The notes: generated by a model not told the origin, from the letters alone. A stretch of 64,000 nucleotides of DNA from UBA6109 sp035366835 (GCA_035366835.1 DAOSIS010000012.1:41761-105760); one strand, 5' to 3'; positions 43,505 through 52,509 are shown, numbered from the stretch's first letter. Translations and numbers: made by a program.

Positions 43505-45940
43505 CTACAGGAAGTGGACCGGATCGACGTCGGGGCGCACCTCCAGCCCCGATCCGTCCGCCGCCTTCACGACGGCGGCTGCAAAGGCGTGGAGGGTCGA
43601 GACATTGCCGCCCTTGAGGAGGATCTGCCAGCGGTAGCGGCCCCGGATCTTGCCGACCGGCGATGCGGCGGGTCCGCAGATCTCCACCCTGGACGCCCAG
43701 CCCCTTGACGCGGCAAGCGTCCGCGCCGCGGCGCCGAGGCGCTGCACCGCCTCTTCGCCGGCCCGCCGGTTCAGGGCGGAGAGGTTGAGGAGGACGATCC
43801 GCAGGAAGGGCGGATAGCCGAGGGCCTCGCGCAGGGCGATCTCTTCGCGGAAGAAACCTTCGAAATCGTGCTCCTTCGCCCGGAGGACCGCGTAGTGGCC
43901 GGGATTGAAGGTCTGGATGATCACCCGGCCCGGCGAATTCCCCCTGCCGCTCCGCCCCGCCACCTGCGTCAGGAGCTGGAAGGTCCGCTCCGCGGCGCGG
44001 AAATCGGGCAGGTTCAGCGAAACGTCCGCCGAGACGATTCCCACCAGGGTGACCCCCGCATAATCATGTCCCTTGGCGATCATCTGCGTCCCGATGAGGA
44101 TGTCGATTTCGCCCTTCGCGAAGCTGCGCAGGATCCCGTCGAGTGCGCCTTTTCGGGCCGTCGTGTCCCTGTCCATCCGCCCGATGCGCGCCTCCGGGAA
44201 GAGGCGCTTCGCCTCCGCTTCCACCCGTTCCGTCCCGACGCCGTGGCTGCGGACGTTTCCGCCCCCGCAGGCCGGGCAAAGGGGCGGGGCCTTGATGGCG
44301 TAGTCGCAGTAGTGGCACTGCAGCGTGGCGGCGCCGGCATGGTGCGTGAGGGTGACGGAGCAGTTGCGGCACTTGAAGCTGTAGCCGCACTCCAGGCAGA
44401 CGACGAACGTGGAGAAGCCGCGCCGGTTGAGGAAGAGGAGCGTCTGCTGCCCCGCGCCCAGCGTCTCCCGGATGGCGCCTGCCAGCGCCGGGGAGAAGAG
44501 GGCGGGGCCGCCGGGCTCCGGCGCGCTCCGGGCGCCGCGCAGGTCCGCGATCTCGACGGAGGGCATGGGCCGCTCTTCCACGCGGCGGGGGAGCTGCAGG
44601 AGGGCGTAGCGTCCCGCCGCCGCATGGCTGTAGGTCTGGACGGAGGGCGTGGCCGAGCCCAGGACCACCAATGCTTCCTGCTGCTGGGCCCGGACGACGG
44701 CCATGTCCCGGCCGTTGTAGGGAAGGCGGTCGTCCTGCTTGTAGGAGGTGTCGTGCTCCTCGTCCACGACGATCAGCCGGAGGTTGCGGACGGGGGAGAA
44801 GACGGCGGAGCGGGCGCCGACGACGATGCGGATCCCGCCGCTCCGGATCCGCCGCCACTGGTCGTAGCGCGACGTCTTCGGGATGCCGCTGTGCAGGACG
44901 GCGATTTCTTCGCCGGGGAAGCGGTCCCGGACGCGGCAGAGGAGCTGCGGCGTGAGGGCGATCTCCGGGACGAGGTAGACGGCGCCGCCGCCGGTCTTCA
45001 GGGTCTCTTCCATCGCGCGGAGGTAGACCTCCGTCTTCCCGCTTCCCGTCACGCCGTGCAGGAGCATGGCGGCGAAGCCGCCGCTTTGCAGGGCCGCGGC
45101 GATGCGGGCGCGGGCCGATTCCTGATCGGAGTTGAGGACGATGTGCCCGGCGCTGTCGCCGAAGGGCGCCGCCGGAGGCGCGCAGCGGTAGGTCTCCCGT
45201 TCGCGGACGGCCAGGACGCCCCTCTCCGACAAGGTCCGGACGGTCGCGGCGGCGGAAGGGAAGATCCTGCCAAGGGCCGGCAATGCGATCGACCCGCAGG
45301 CGGCGACGTGCTCGACGAGTTCGCGCTGGCGCTTCGTCAGCCGTCCGTCCGTTTCGCGGATTCCCTGCGGCGCGGAGACCACCTTCTCCGTCTTCGGGGC
45401 GGTGTCGGACCTCGAGAGGCGCTCCTCGAGGCGGAGCAGGCCCGCGGCATGCAGGCGGCGGAGGTCGGCGCCGATGTCCTTCCCGCCCAGCAGGCGCGCG
45501 AGTTTTTTCGCGGCGATGCCCCGGGGCGTTTCCGCCAGATGCGCGAGGATCGATTTCTGCGCCGGGCTGAGGTTCCGGCCCGGCGCGGGGGCCGCTTCCG
45601 CCGGCGGCAGAACCCAGCGCTCGCTCTTTCTTTCCGTTCCGGCGGGGAGGATTTCGGCCAGGGCCTTGCCCAGGGGATACAGGTAGTAGGAGGCGACCCA
45701 GCGGTAGAAGCGGAGGTCGCGGGCGTCGAAGAGCGGCTCCTCGTCGGGGCATTCGAGGATCTCCCTGGCCTCGGGGTGATCGGAGGAGGGGGAACGCTCG
45801 ATCACGAAACCCGTCAGCTTGCGCCTGCCGAAGGGGACCAGCACGCGCTTGCCGATCCGCACTTCGTCGCGCAGGTTTTCCGGAACGGCGTACGTGAAGG
45901 TTTTTTCAGAGGGGATGTTGACGGCGACCGTTGCGAACAT
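43505..45940 (-). CDS. priA: Primosomal helicase PriA
   Basis: 811 residues. N-terminal DNA-binding part (FATVAVNIPSEKTFTYAVP). Helicase core: Walker A LLHGVTGSGKTEVYLRAME, DEEH box IVVDEEHDTSYKQDD, VVLGSATPS, plus LIGTQMIAKGHDYAGVTLVGI and QVAGRSGRG. Eight Cys zinc sites lie in CLECGYSFKCRNC and CHYCDYAIKAPPLCPACGG. It restarts stalled replication forks. The gene ends 55 bases from the WDG-repeat gene stop (convergent). Confidence 0.97.
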   Translation of the reverse strand: MFATVAVNIPSEKTFTYAVPENLRDEVRIGKRVLVPFGRRKLTGFVIERSPSSDHPEAREILECPDEEPLFDARDLRFYRWVASYYLYPLGKALAEILPAGTERKSERWVLPPAEAAPAPGRNLSPAQKSILAHLAETPRGIAAKKLARLLGGKDIGADLRRLHAAGLLRLEERLSRSDTAPKTEKVVSAPQGIRETDGRLTKRQRELVEHVAACGSIALPALGRIFPSAAATVRTLSERGVLAVRERETYRCAPPAAPFGDSAGHIVLNSDQESARARIAAALQSGGFAAMLLHGVTGSGKTEVYLRAMEETLKTGGGAVYLVPEIALTPQLLCRVRDRFPGEEIAVLHSGIPKTSRYDQWRRIRSGGIRIVVGARSAVFSPVRNLRLIVVDEEHDTSYKQDDRLPYNGRDMAVVRAQQQEALVVLGSATPSVQTYSHAAAGRYALLQLPRRVEERPMPSVEIADLRGARSAPEPGGPALFSPALAGAIRETLGAGQQTLLFLNRRGFSTFVVCLECGYSFKCRNCSVTLTHHAGAATLQCHYCDYAIKAPPLCPACGGGNVRSHGVGTERVEAEAKRLFPEARIGRMDRDTTARKGALDGILRSFAKGEIDILIGTQMIAKGHDYAGVTLVGIVSADVSLNLPDFRAAERTFQLLTQVAGRSGRGNSPGRVIIQTFNPGHYAVLRAKEHDFEGFFREEIALREALGYPPFLRIVLLNLSALNRRAGEEAVQRLGAAARTLAASRGWASRVEICGPAASPVGKIRGRYRWQILLKGGNVSTLHAFAAAVVKAADGSGLEVRPDVDPVHFL

Positions 45941-46081
45941 GATGACCCGCGTCTTCCGGGAGGAATCGACCGATCTTCCGGGCGAGTTCCCGGGAAAGAA
46001 CGGACGTCGGTGGGGAAGGGTGCCGCCGGTGCGGGGCGCCGGCAGGGACGCCGGAGCGGATCCGGAAAACGGAGTCCGGGC

Positions 46082-46444
46082 CTATTCGCCCTTGAGCTTC
46101 TCCATCTTCTCCTGCTTCGTCTTGCACTCGATGCACTGCGTGGTGACCGGCCGCGCCATGAGACGCTTTTCCGATATGGGGCCGCCGCATTCCTCGCAGA
46201 TGCCGAAGGTGCCTTCATCGATGCGTTTGATGGCTTCCTTCATCTTCTGGATGAGCTTGCGTTCGCGGTCCCGGATGCGCAGTTCGAAGTTCCGGTCCGA
46301 TTCCAGGGAGGCGCGGTCGTTGGGATCGGGATAGTTCTCCCGTCCGTCCGTCATTTCCGAGACGGTCTTCTCCGCTTCATTCAGAAGCTCGCTGATGCGC
46401 TGATTCAGCATGTATCTGAAAAATTGGAGTCTTTCCGGCTTCAT
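46082..46444 (-). CDS. dksA: DksA/TraR-family transcription factor
   Basis: 120 residues. A long N-terminal coiled coil (LNQRISELLNEAEKTVSEM...LRIRDRERKLIQKMKEAIKRI) with the acidic tip DPNDRASLESD, then the four-Cys zinc finger GICEECGGPISEKRLMARPVTTQCIECK. DksA binds RNA polymerase in the secondary channel and works with ppGpp. The consensus DP-D-ADRAS tip is nearly complete. It has its own promoter upstream. The gene after it is priA, in the same direction. Confidence 0.93.
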   Translation of the reverse strand: MKPERLQFFRYMLNQRISELLNEAEKTVSEMTDGRENYPDPNDRASLESDRNFELRIRDRERKLIQKMKEAIKRIDEGTFGICEECGGPISEKRLMARPVTTQCIECKTKQEKMEKLKGE

Positions 46445-46496
46445 GCCCTATCGTCCCCCTCGATGTCGGTGAAAATTTCAGCTAACGGAATTGTAC

Positions 46497-46525
46497 CTCA
46501 TATAGAAAGAGGAGTCCCCTGTCAA
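46497..46525 (-). promoter_or_regulatory. Sigma-70-type promoter for the dksA-like gene
   Basis: On the minus strand TTGACA (46520-46525, perfect -35), 17-base spacer, TATGAG (46497-46502). It lies about 50 bases before the start codon; the surrounding DNA is markedly less GC-rich. Confidence 0.65.
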
Positions 46526-46568
46526 GGGAAAATACCGCAGACCCGCCTCCCACCTTGCGGCGGGGGGA

Positions 46569-47069
46569 TCATGCCGATTGTCCGGTGCCCCTCCCGTAAA
46601 CGTCAAGGATTTTTTCGATGATGTTCGTCGTGGACGCGCCTTCGGTCATCGGGATCAGCTCGACCCGGCCGCCACGGGAGAGGACCTCGTCCCGCCCCAC
46701 GACGTTCTCCGCGCGCCAGTCGCCCCCCTTCACGAGCGTGTCGGGCTGGAGCATCCGGATGAGGGCAAGGGGCGTCGGTTCGGAAAAGACCGTCACGAAA
46801 TCCACGCATTCCAGCGCCGCGATCAGCTCCGCCCGCTCCTCTTCGGGAACCAGGGGCCGCTTCTCCCCCTTGATTTCCCGGACCGACGCGTCGCTGTTGA
46901 CGGCCACGACCAGGACATCGCCCAGGCGCCGGGCCTCCCCGAGGTAGCGGACGTGACCGACATGGAGGATGTCGAAGCAGCCGTTCGTAAAGACGATCCT
47001 TTTTCCGGATGACCGCAGTTCGCCGAGGCGCCTGCGAAGCTCCCGGCGGTCCAGTATCTTTCCCTTCAT
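46569..47069 (-). CDS. rfaE2: Heptose 1-phosphate adenylyltransferase (HldE C-terminal type, RfaE2)
   Basis: 166 residues from ATG 47069. Nucleotidyltransferase motif RIVFTNGCFDILHVGHVRYLGEA (HxGH) and VVAVNSDASVREIKG, then the STT-like ASTTNIIEKI end. It makes ADP-heptose for LPS inner core. This is the separate adenylyltransferase; the kinase half (HldA/RfaE1) is not in the window. It overlaps comF by ATGA. Confidence 0.93.
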   Translation of the reverse strand: MKGKILDRRELRRRLGELRSSGKRIVFTNGCFDILHVGHVRYLGEARRLGDVLVVAVNSDASVREIKGEKRPLVPEEERAELIAALECVDFVTVFSEPTPLALIRMLQPDTLVKGGDWRAENVVGRDEVLSRGGRVELIPMTEGASTTNIIEKILDVYGRGTGQSA

Positions 47070-47827
47070 TGCAGATCCTCCGTTTCGATTCCGCGGACCC
47101 CGTCGTCCACGGCCCGCGCCAGCGTCAGCACGGCGACCCCTGCCGCGCCCGCCTTCTTCAGCACCCGCGCGCATTCGCGGACGGTGCTCCCCGTCGTGTA
47201 GACATCGTCCAAGAGGACGATGTTCTTCCCCGCGATGCGCCCGGGCAGGGACGCAACAAAGGCGCCCCTCACGTTGGCCCTGCGTTCCCGGCGTCCCAGA
47301 CCGACCTGGGGGTCGCGGTGCCCGCCCCGCTGCAGCGCCGCCGTGTCGAAGGGGATCGAGAGCGACGCGGCGACGGCCCTTCCCAGGATGACGGCCTGGT
47401 TGAAGCCGCGCTGCCGCAGGCGGCCGGCATGGAGCGGGACCGGCAGCAGCAGGTCGTAATCCGCGGGGCGGAAGCCGGGCCAGGGGCGGGCCGCCATCCA
47501 CCGCCCCAGCAGGACGCCGGCCGTCGTCCGCGACCGGTATTTGAAGCGGTGTATCGCCTCCAGAAGGGGCCCGTCATAACGGCCTGCGGAACGTGCGAGG
47601 TCGAAGGAAGGCGGCTCCTTCAGGCAGTCCCCGCAAACGTGGTCGATTCCTCCGGGGGCGGGAAAGGGGCTGCCGCAGAGGGTGCACAGAGGCGGGGAGA
47701 TCGGGGAGATCTTCTCCGCGCAGGCCTCGCAGAACGGCTTCGTCCCGCCTTCGTGAAGAACGGTCTCACAGGAAAGGCACGTGGGAGGAAAGATGACGTC
47801 TGCAAGCGACTGGAGAAAGACCTTCAA
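47066..47827 (-). CDS. comF: ComF-family phosphoribosyltransferase-like protein
   Basis: 253 residues. N-terminal zinc-binding Cys groups (PPTCLSC, PFCEACAEKI, CTLCGSPFP, CGDC). The C-terminal part has VPLHAGRLRQRGFNQA and the PRPP motif VLLDDVYTTGST. ComF proteins are linked to DNA uptake in competent bacteria, but in many species they occur without full competence systems. It is in a tight operon with rfaE2 and rsfS. Confidence 0.93.
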   Translation of the reverse strand: MKVFLQSLADVIFPPTCLSCETVLHEGGTKPFCEACAEKISPISPPLCTLCGSPFPAPGGIDHVCGDCLKEPPSFDLARSAGRYDGPLLEAIHRFKYRSRTTAGVLLGRWMAARPWPGFRPADYDLLLPVPLHAGRLRQRGFNQAVILGRAVAASLSIPFDTAALQRGGHRDPQVGLGRRERRANVRGAFVASLPGRIAGKNIVLLDDVYTTGSTVRECARVLKKAGAAGVAVLTLARAVDDGVRGIETEDLQ

Positions 47828-47863
47828 TCCGCCCTCGCCCCGCAGCCCCGCGACGAATGCCCG

Positions 47864-48256
47864 TCACCGGCAAGTCAGGTCGGTGAGATGAGATGCCTTC
47901 TCGTCGATATCCATCCTCGGCGCGTCGGCCCACAGACGCTCGATCTCGTAAAGCTCCCGGAGCGGTTCATAGAAGATGTGGACGATCACATCGTCATAAT
48001 CCAGAAGCACCCACTTGCCGTACGTTTCTCCCTCCACGCCCAGGGGCCGCAGGCCCTGTTTCCTCAACTGTTCCTGGAGCCAGGAAGAGAGCGCCTGAAC
48101 CTGCCGGCTCGAGGTCGCGCTGCAGATGATGAAGTAGTCGGCGATGGAGGAAACCTCGGAAACACCCAGGACGACGAGGTTCTTGGCCTTCTTTTCCAGC
48201 AGCGCGTTGACGCACAGCAATGCCCTCTTCTTCGTATCCGTGGGTTGTTCGGTCAA
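47864..48256 (-). CDS. rsfS: Ribosomal silencing factor RsfS
   Basis: 130 residues. No ATG fits; a TTG at 48256 lies six bases after GGGAGG (giving TEQPTDTKKRALLC) and is the best start. Family motifs: EKKAKNLVVLGVSEVSSIADYFIICSATSSRQVQAL and VLLDYDDVIVHIFYEPLRELYEIERLW. RsfS binds ribosomal protein uL14 and prevents subunit joining under starvation. Upstream of comF in the same direction, 36 bases apart. Confidence 0.92.
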   Translation of the reverse strand: MTEQPTDTKKRALLCVNALLEKKAKNLVVLGVSEVSSIADYFIICSATSSRQVQALSSWLQEQLRKQGLRPLGVEGETYGKWVLLDYDDVIVHIFYEPLRELYEIERLWADAPRMDIDEKASHLTDLTCR

Positions 48257-48589
48257 GATTGCCTCCCGGAGAATCCCGTCGCGGCGTTCCGCGCTGCGGC
48301 CTGCCCGCCCGCACCGGCCGGGCCCGCCCTCCCTGGTTCTTTCGTAACAAAGTCCGTATGCGCTGTCAATTTCTAATCCGGTCCGGCGGAGATTGAAGCT
48401 CTCCGGAACAAGTTCCGGAGAATCTTCGATCCTCTCCTTAAGGAGGGGATCTTGAACATCATTCGCTCGCATCCCCCGCGGCAAGCCGCGGGGAATGCGC
48501 TCGCTGCCGGATTCAAATTGCCGTTGAGAAGGGCGCCGCCTTTGTGGTACAGGAGATGCATCTTCCCCGCCGGAGTCGAAGTGCCGCAG

Positions 48590-49402
48590 ATGCGAGAAAT
48601 CCTCGGAAAAATCCATGCCCACGTCCCCATCCGTCTCCTGGCCGGCAAGGTCCTGCCGCTGGTGCTCCGCGAGAGGATCCGGCCGGAGATCGGGATCAGC
48701 CACATCGCCCTCGACGAAATCGCGCGCGAGGAATTCCTGCGCGTCGCGGACATCCTGCGGCAGGAGGGGCTCCCGGTGACGATCCACGCGCCGTTCATGG
48801 ACCTGCGGCCGGGGGCGCTCGATCCCCGCATCCGCCAGGTGAGCTCGGACCGCATCGGCCAGGCGCTGGCCCTGGCGGCGTATTTCCGGCCCCGTTCGGT
48901 CGTCTGCCATGCTTCCTTCGACGAGCGCTACTACGTGTCGGCGGAAGAGCAGTGGCTGGAGAACAGCGTCGAGACGTGGCGGCGCCTTCTGCCGGCGGCG
49001 GAGGACGCGGGCACGGTCATCTGCCTGGAGAACGTCTACGAAAAGGAGCCGCTTCAGATCCGCCGGCTGCTGGAGGCCGTCGCTTCTCCGCGGCTGCGCT
49101 TCTGCTTCGATACGGGGCATTTCAACATCTTTGCGTCGGCGCCCCTGGAACAGTGGATCGACGAGATGGGACCGTGGCTGGGCCATGTCCATCTCCACGA
49201 CAACAGCGGCGCGCGGGACGAGCATCTCCCCGTGGGAGAGGGGACCTTCCCTTTTCCCGAGTTCTTTGCCCGTCTCCGGGAGCGCTCGCTCCGGCCCATC
49301 CTGACCGTCGAATCCCACTCGGAGCGCGACCTCTGGCGGATGCTGGACAACCTCGAGGCGCGGAAGCTGCTCGACGGGTGGGATGAGGACGGTCGTTCGT
49401 AA
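48590..49402 (+). CDS. Sugar phosphate isomerase/epimerase (AP endonuclease 2-like TIM barrel)
   Basis: 270 residues from ATG 48590; in-frame GTG 48581 or an earlier ATG at 48452 would add an unlikely leader. Motifs of the xylose-isomerase-like barrel: LPVTIHAPFMDLRPGALD, RSVVCHASFDERYY, VICLENVYEKEP, FDTGHFNIFASAP and GHVHLHDNSGARDEH with VGEGTFPF and TVESHSERD. These give His, Glu and Asp metal ligands. The substrate is unknown. It is 24 bases upstream of the ABC permease pair. Confidence 0.9.
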   Translation: MREILGKIHAHVPIRLLAGKVLPLVLRERIRPEIGISHIALDEIAREEFLRVADILRQEGLPVTIHAPFMDLRPGALDPRIRQVSSDRIGQALALAAYFRPRSVVCHASFDERYYVSAEEQWLENSVETWRRLLPAAEDAGTVICLENVYEKEPLQIRRLLEAVASPRLRFCFDTGHFNIFASAPLEQWIDEMGPWLGHVHLHDNSGARDEHLPVGEGTFPFPEFFARLRERSLRPILTVESHSERDLWRMLDNLEARKLLDGWDEDGRS

Positions 49403-49426
49403 AACGGGTACGGGCAAGGGGGCCGC

Positions 49427-50404
49427 ATGGTATCGTATCTCGCCAAACGACTGGTCTTCATGATCCCGCTGCTCCTGGGGATCACGATCATCTGCTTCGC
49501 CGTCATGCATCTGGCCCCCGGTTCGCCGACGGATCTGCAGACCGAGATGAACCCGCGGGTGTCGGCGGAGGCCAAGGAAAGGCTGCGGGCGCTGTACGAG
49601 CTCGACAAGCCGCTGCACGTCCAGTATTTTTCCTGGGTCCGGAAGCTCGCGGTGCTCGACCTGGGCACGTCCTTCTCCCCGGACCGCCGGCCCGTCGCGG
49701 ACAAGATCCTCGAACGGTTGCCGATCACGATCGTCCTGAACGTCCTGTCCATGCTCCTGATCCTGCTGGTCGCCATCCCCATCGGCGTCCTGTCGGCGGT
49801 GCACCAGGATTCCTGGTTCGACCGGGCCATGAGCGTCTTCGTCTTCATCGGCTTCGCCATTCCCACTTTCTGGCTCGCGTTGCTGCTCATGATCTTCTTC
49901 GGCGTGCAGCTCGGCTGGCTGCCCATTTCCGGCATCCGCTCGCTCAACTGGGAGTACCTGCCTCCCTGGAGCGCCGCCGCCGACCTGGTCAAGCACCTGA
50001 TCCTGCCGGTCCTGATCTCCGCCTTCGGCGGCCTCGCCGGGCTTTCCCGCTACATGCGGGCGAACATGCTCGAGGTGATCCGCCAGGACTACATCACGAC
50101 GGCCAGGGCCAAGGGCCTGAGCCGGCGCACGGTCATCTACAAGCACGCGCTGCGGAACGCCCTGCTGCCCGTCGTGACGATCCTCGGGCTTTCCGTGCCG
50201 GGTCTGATCGGCGGGAGCGTGATCTTCGAGACGATCTTCGCCATCCCGGGGATGGGGCAGCTCTTCTACATGGCGGTCATGGCGCGCGACTACCCGACGG
50301 TGATGGGGATTCTCTTCATCGGCGCGGTGCTGACGCTGTTGGGCAACCTGCTGGCGGACGTCTCCTACGCGCTGGTGGACCCGCGGATCCGCGTTTCGGA
50401 GTAG
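49427..50404 (+). CDS. DppB-type peptide/nickel ABC permease
   Basis: 325 residues. Starts [24 protein letters not shown], then six helices; the signature [40 protein letters not shown] is the EAA coupling loop. Family members move di- and oligopeptides, nickel or other small solutes with a solute-binding protein and two ATPases. None of those other parts is in the window, so they lie elsewhere. Four bases separate it from the next gene. Confidence 0.94.
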   Translation: MVSYLAKRLVFMIPLLLGITIICFAVMHLAPGSPTDLQTEMNPRVSAEAKERLRALYELDKPLHVQYFSWVRKLAVLDLGTSFSPDRRPVADKILERLPITIVLNVLSMLLILLVAIPIGVLSAVHQDSWFDRAMSVFVFIGFAIPTFWLALLLMIFFGVQLGWLPISGIRSLNWEYLPPWSAAADLVKHLILPVLISAFGGLAGLSRYMRANMLEVIRQDYITTARAKGLSRRTVIYKHALRNALLPVVTILGLSVPGLIGGSVIFETIFAIPGMGQLFYMAVMARDYPTVMGILFIGAVLTLLGNLLADVSYALVDPRIRVSE

Positions 50405-50407
50405 CCC

Positions 50408-51247
50408 ATGGAAATGCACAGCGACTTCTGGGAACGGTTCCGGGCGAACAGGATGGCCCTGGCGGGGAGCGTCCTCGTCCTGCTGCTGTTCGTCGTATCC
50501 TTGTTTGCGCCGTGGATTTCCCCCTACGATCCGGAGGCGATCGACCTGAAGCTCGTCCTGGCCGAACCCGGCTGGGCGCACCCCTTCGGGACCGACCAGT
50601 TGGGGCGCGACGTTCTGTCCCGCATGATCTGGGGCGCGCAGATCTCCCTGAAGGTGGGATTCGTCGCCACGGGGATCGCCGTCCTCATCGGCATCGTCCT
50701 GGGGGCGCTGGCCGGCTACTACGGGCGCTGGGTGGATACGACGATCATGCGCTTCGTGGACATCATGCTGTGCTTCCCGACGTTCTTCCTCATCCTCGCC
50801 GTCATCGCCTTCCTGGAGCCTTCGATCTGGAACATCATGGCGGTGATCGGACTGACGGGCTGGATGAGCATCGCGCGGCTCGTCCGGGCGGACTTCATTT
50901 CCCTCAAGGAGCGGGACTTCGTGAAGGCGGCCCGTGCCATCGGCGCCGGAGACCTGCGCATCATCTTCCTGCACATCCTCCCCAACGCCATGGCCTCCGT
51001 GCTCGTCGCGGCGACGCTGGGCGTGGCGGGCGCCATCCTTACGGAATCGGCGCTGAGCTTCCTGGGGATCGGCGTCCAGCCGCCGACGCCGAGCTGGGGA
51101 AACATCCTCACCGCCGGGAAGGACAACATCGACATCGCCTGGTGGCTCTCGCTGTACCCGGGCCTGGCCATCCTCGTCACCGTCCTGGGCTATAACCTCC
51201 TCGGCGAGGGCATCCGCGATTCCCTCGACCCGCGCTTGAGAAGATGA
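50408..51247 (+). CDS. DppC-type peptide/nickel ABC permease
   Basis: 279 residues from ATG 50408. N-terminal helix (SVLVLLLFVVSLFAPWI), then HPFGTDQLGRDVLSRMIWGAQISLKVG typical of DppC. EAA loop: ERDFVKAARAIGAGDLRIIFLHILPNAMASVLV. Ends GEGIRDSLDPRLRR. It pairs with the preceding DppB gene. No terminator is seen after it. Confidence 0.94.
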   Translation: MEMHSDFWERFRANRMALAGSVLVLLLFVVSLFAPWISPYDPEAIDLKLVLAEPGWAHPFGTDQLGRDVLSRMIWGAQISLKVGFVATGIAVLIGIVLGALAGYYGRWVDTTIMRFVDIMLCFPTFFLILAVIAFLEPSIWNIMAVIGLTGWMSIARLVRADFISLKERDFVKAARAIGAGDLRIIFLHILPNAMASVLVAATLGVAGAILTESALSFLGIGVQPPTPSWGNILTAGKDNIDIAWWLSLYPGLAILVTVLGYNLLGEGIRDSLDPRLRR

Positions 51248-51255
51248 CATGTAGT

Positions 51256-51284
51256 CTTGACGTCATGACGTTATAGTGTTATGG
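51256..51284 (+). promoter_or_regulatory. Promoter and operator of the toxin-antitoxin pair
   Basis: TTGACG (51256-51261), 17-base spacer, TATGGT (51279-51284). TGACGTCA, a perfect eight-base palindrome, overlaps the -35 element, and GACGT recurs 9 bases later, a pattern expected for a ribbon-helix-helix operator. Confidence 0.6.
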
Positions 51285-51314
51285 TTACCTAGCTCCACTT
51301 TTCGGAGGTGAAAT

Positions 51315-51551
51315 ATGACGGTACAGACGGCAAGACGAGCTACAGTTTACTTGGAAGCCGATCTACATAAGGCGTTACGTTTAAAGGCGATCGAGACTTC
51401 CAAGTCGGTGTCAGAACTTGTGAATGATGCAGTTAGAGAAGCTCTGGCGGAGGATGCAGAAGATATAGCGGCCTTCGAGGAGAGAGTCGCAGAGCCCTTG
51501 ATCGCTTACGATGAGATGGTCAAAAGGCTAAAGAGAGATGGCCGCATATAA
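51315..51551 (+). CDS. Ribbon-helix-helix antitoxin (RelB/CopG type)
   Basis: 78 residues; ATG follows CGGAGGTGAAAT. N-terminal RRATVYLEADLHKALRLKAIETSKSVSELVNDAVREAL is a ribbon-helix-helix DNA-binding domain; the C-terminal acidic half (EDAEDIAAFEERV) should wrap the toxin. It overlaps the toxin gene by 14 bases. Its base composition is less GC-rich than its neighbours, consistent with recent transfer. Confidence 0.88.
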   Translation: MTVQTARRATVYLEADLHKALRLKAIETSKSVSELVNDAVREALAEDAEDIAAFEERVAEPLIAYDEMVKRLKRDGRI

Positions 51552-51795
51552 AGTCTATTTTAGGGAGTCTGTTGAGAAAGATTTTGGTTCTGTACCCAAG
51601 AAAGATCTTGTAAGAATACTGAGCCGTATCAGACGGCTGGCCGATGATCCGAGGCCGTCAGGCTGTGAAAAACTGACGGGACAGGAAAGATATCGTGTCC
51701 GCCAGGGCCGGTACCGCATGATATATTCCGTTCAAGACGAGGTACTTGCTGTCTGGATAGTGAAGGTTGGCCATCGAAAGGATATTTATCGATGA
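51538..51795 (+). CDS. RelE/ParE-family toxin
   Basis: 85 residues. Family pattern: YFRESVEKDFGSVPKKDLVRIL, DPRPSGCEKLTGQERYRVRQGRYRMIYSV and VWIVKVGHRKDIYR, ending in the Arg/Tyr residues seen in RelE-type mRNA interferases. It overlaps the antitoxin gene by 14 bases, as usual for type II pairs. ParE (gyrase) toxins share the fold, so the target is not certain. Confidence 0.9.
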   Translation: MAAYKVYFRESVEKDFGSVPKKDLVRILSRIRRLADDPRPSGCEKLTGQERYRVRQGRYRMIYSVQDEVLAVWIVKVGHRKDIYR

Positions 51796-51833
51796 AGCGA
51801 ACAAGCAGGTGCAGGTGAGCGAAGGAGGAGGCC

Positions 51834-52493
51834 ATGGAAGTCATCGATCTGAAGGAGAAGGAGCCGGTCCGGAAAGAAGGCAGGAGGGTGTGCGGCCTGA
51901 TCGACGAGCCCTATCTGCTGGTCAACCACGTCTGCCTGGAGGCGGGCCAGGAGGTGCCGTGCCACAAGGCCAACTCGAACGTGGCCCTGTATGTCATCTG
52001 CGGCGAGGGATCGCTGTCGGTCGATGAGGCGTCGGAACGGATGGAGGCCAAGAGGCTCTTCCGCGTGCCCTTCGGCGCATCGATGGGCGTCCGCAACACC
52101 GCCAAGGACCGCCTCGAATTCCTCGTCATCAAGGCCCCGCACCCGGACAAGATGGCGGAAGCGCCGGCCGGGCGTCCGCAGGCAAGTCGCTTCGTCAACA
52201 TCGTCCACTTTCCGAAGCTGCGGGATGGGAAGGAAGATGCGTTCATTGCCTGGTTCGAACGGTCCAGCGAGATCTTCGCGCGGCACCCCGGGTTCCTGTC
52301 CAGGACCCTTCTGAAGTCCACGGAGGAAGAAGGGGTCTATGCGGCCATCGTGGAGCTCCGTTCGAAGGAAACCTTCATGGCCATGCACGTGAGCGACGAA
52401 CGGCGCATGCTCTTCGGCGAGGTGGAGCCCCTGCTGGAAGGCTCGCCGTCGCCGGATTTCTATCAGACCGTCGCCGGGCGTCCGAAGAAATGA
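51834..52493 (+). CDS. Cupin plus antibiotic-biosynthesis-monooxygenase fusion
   Basis: 219 residues; ATG follows GAAGGAGGAGG. The N-terminal half is a cupin (LEAGQEVPCHKANSNVALYVICGEGSLSVD). The C-terminal half is an ABM-like ferredoxin fold (ASRFVNIVHFPKLRDGKEDAFIAWFERSSEI, GFLSRTLLKS). The fusion is uncommon; these domains often act on quinones or aromatic compounds. It sits beside fdhE convergently (stop to stop 17 bases). Its function is unknown. Confidence 0.78.
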   Translation: MEVIDLKEKEPVRKEGRRVCGLIDEPYLLVNHVCLEAGQEVPCHKANSNVALYVICGEGSLSVDEASERMEAKRLFRVPFGASMGVRNTAKDRLEFLVIKAPHPDKMAEAPAGRPQASRFVNIVHFPKLRDGKEDAFIAWFERSSEIFARHPGFLSRTLLKSTEEEGVYAAIVELRSKETFMAMHVSDERRMLFGEVEPLLEGSPSPDFYQTVAGRPKK

Positions 52494-52509
52494 TCGCTCC
52501 CCGACCCGT

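Noticed and set aside
43868..46621. A 917-codon plus-strand frame opposite priA
   Set aside because: Antisense to PriA and the DksA-like gene; low-complexity product.
47864..51250. An open minus-strand frame of more than 1100 codons
   Set aside because: Only the last 131 codons (rsfS) are real; the rest is antisense to the isomerase and both permeases.
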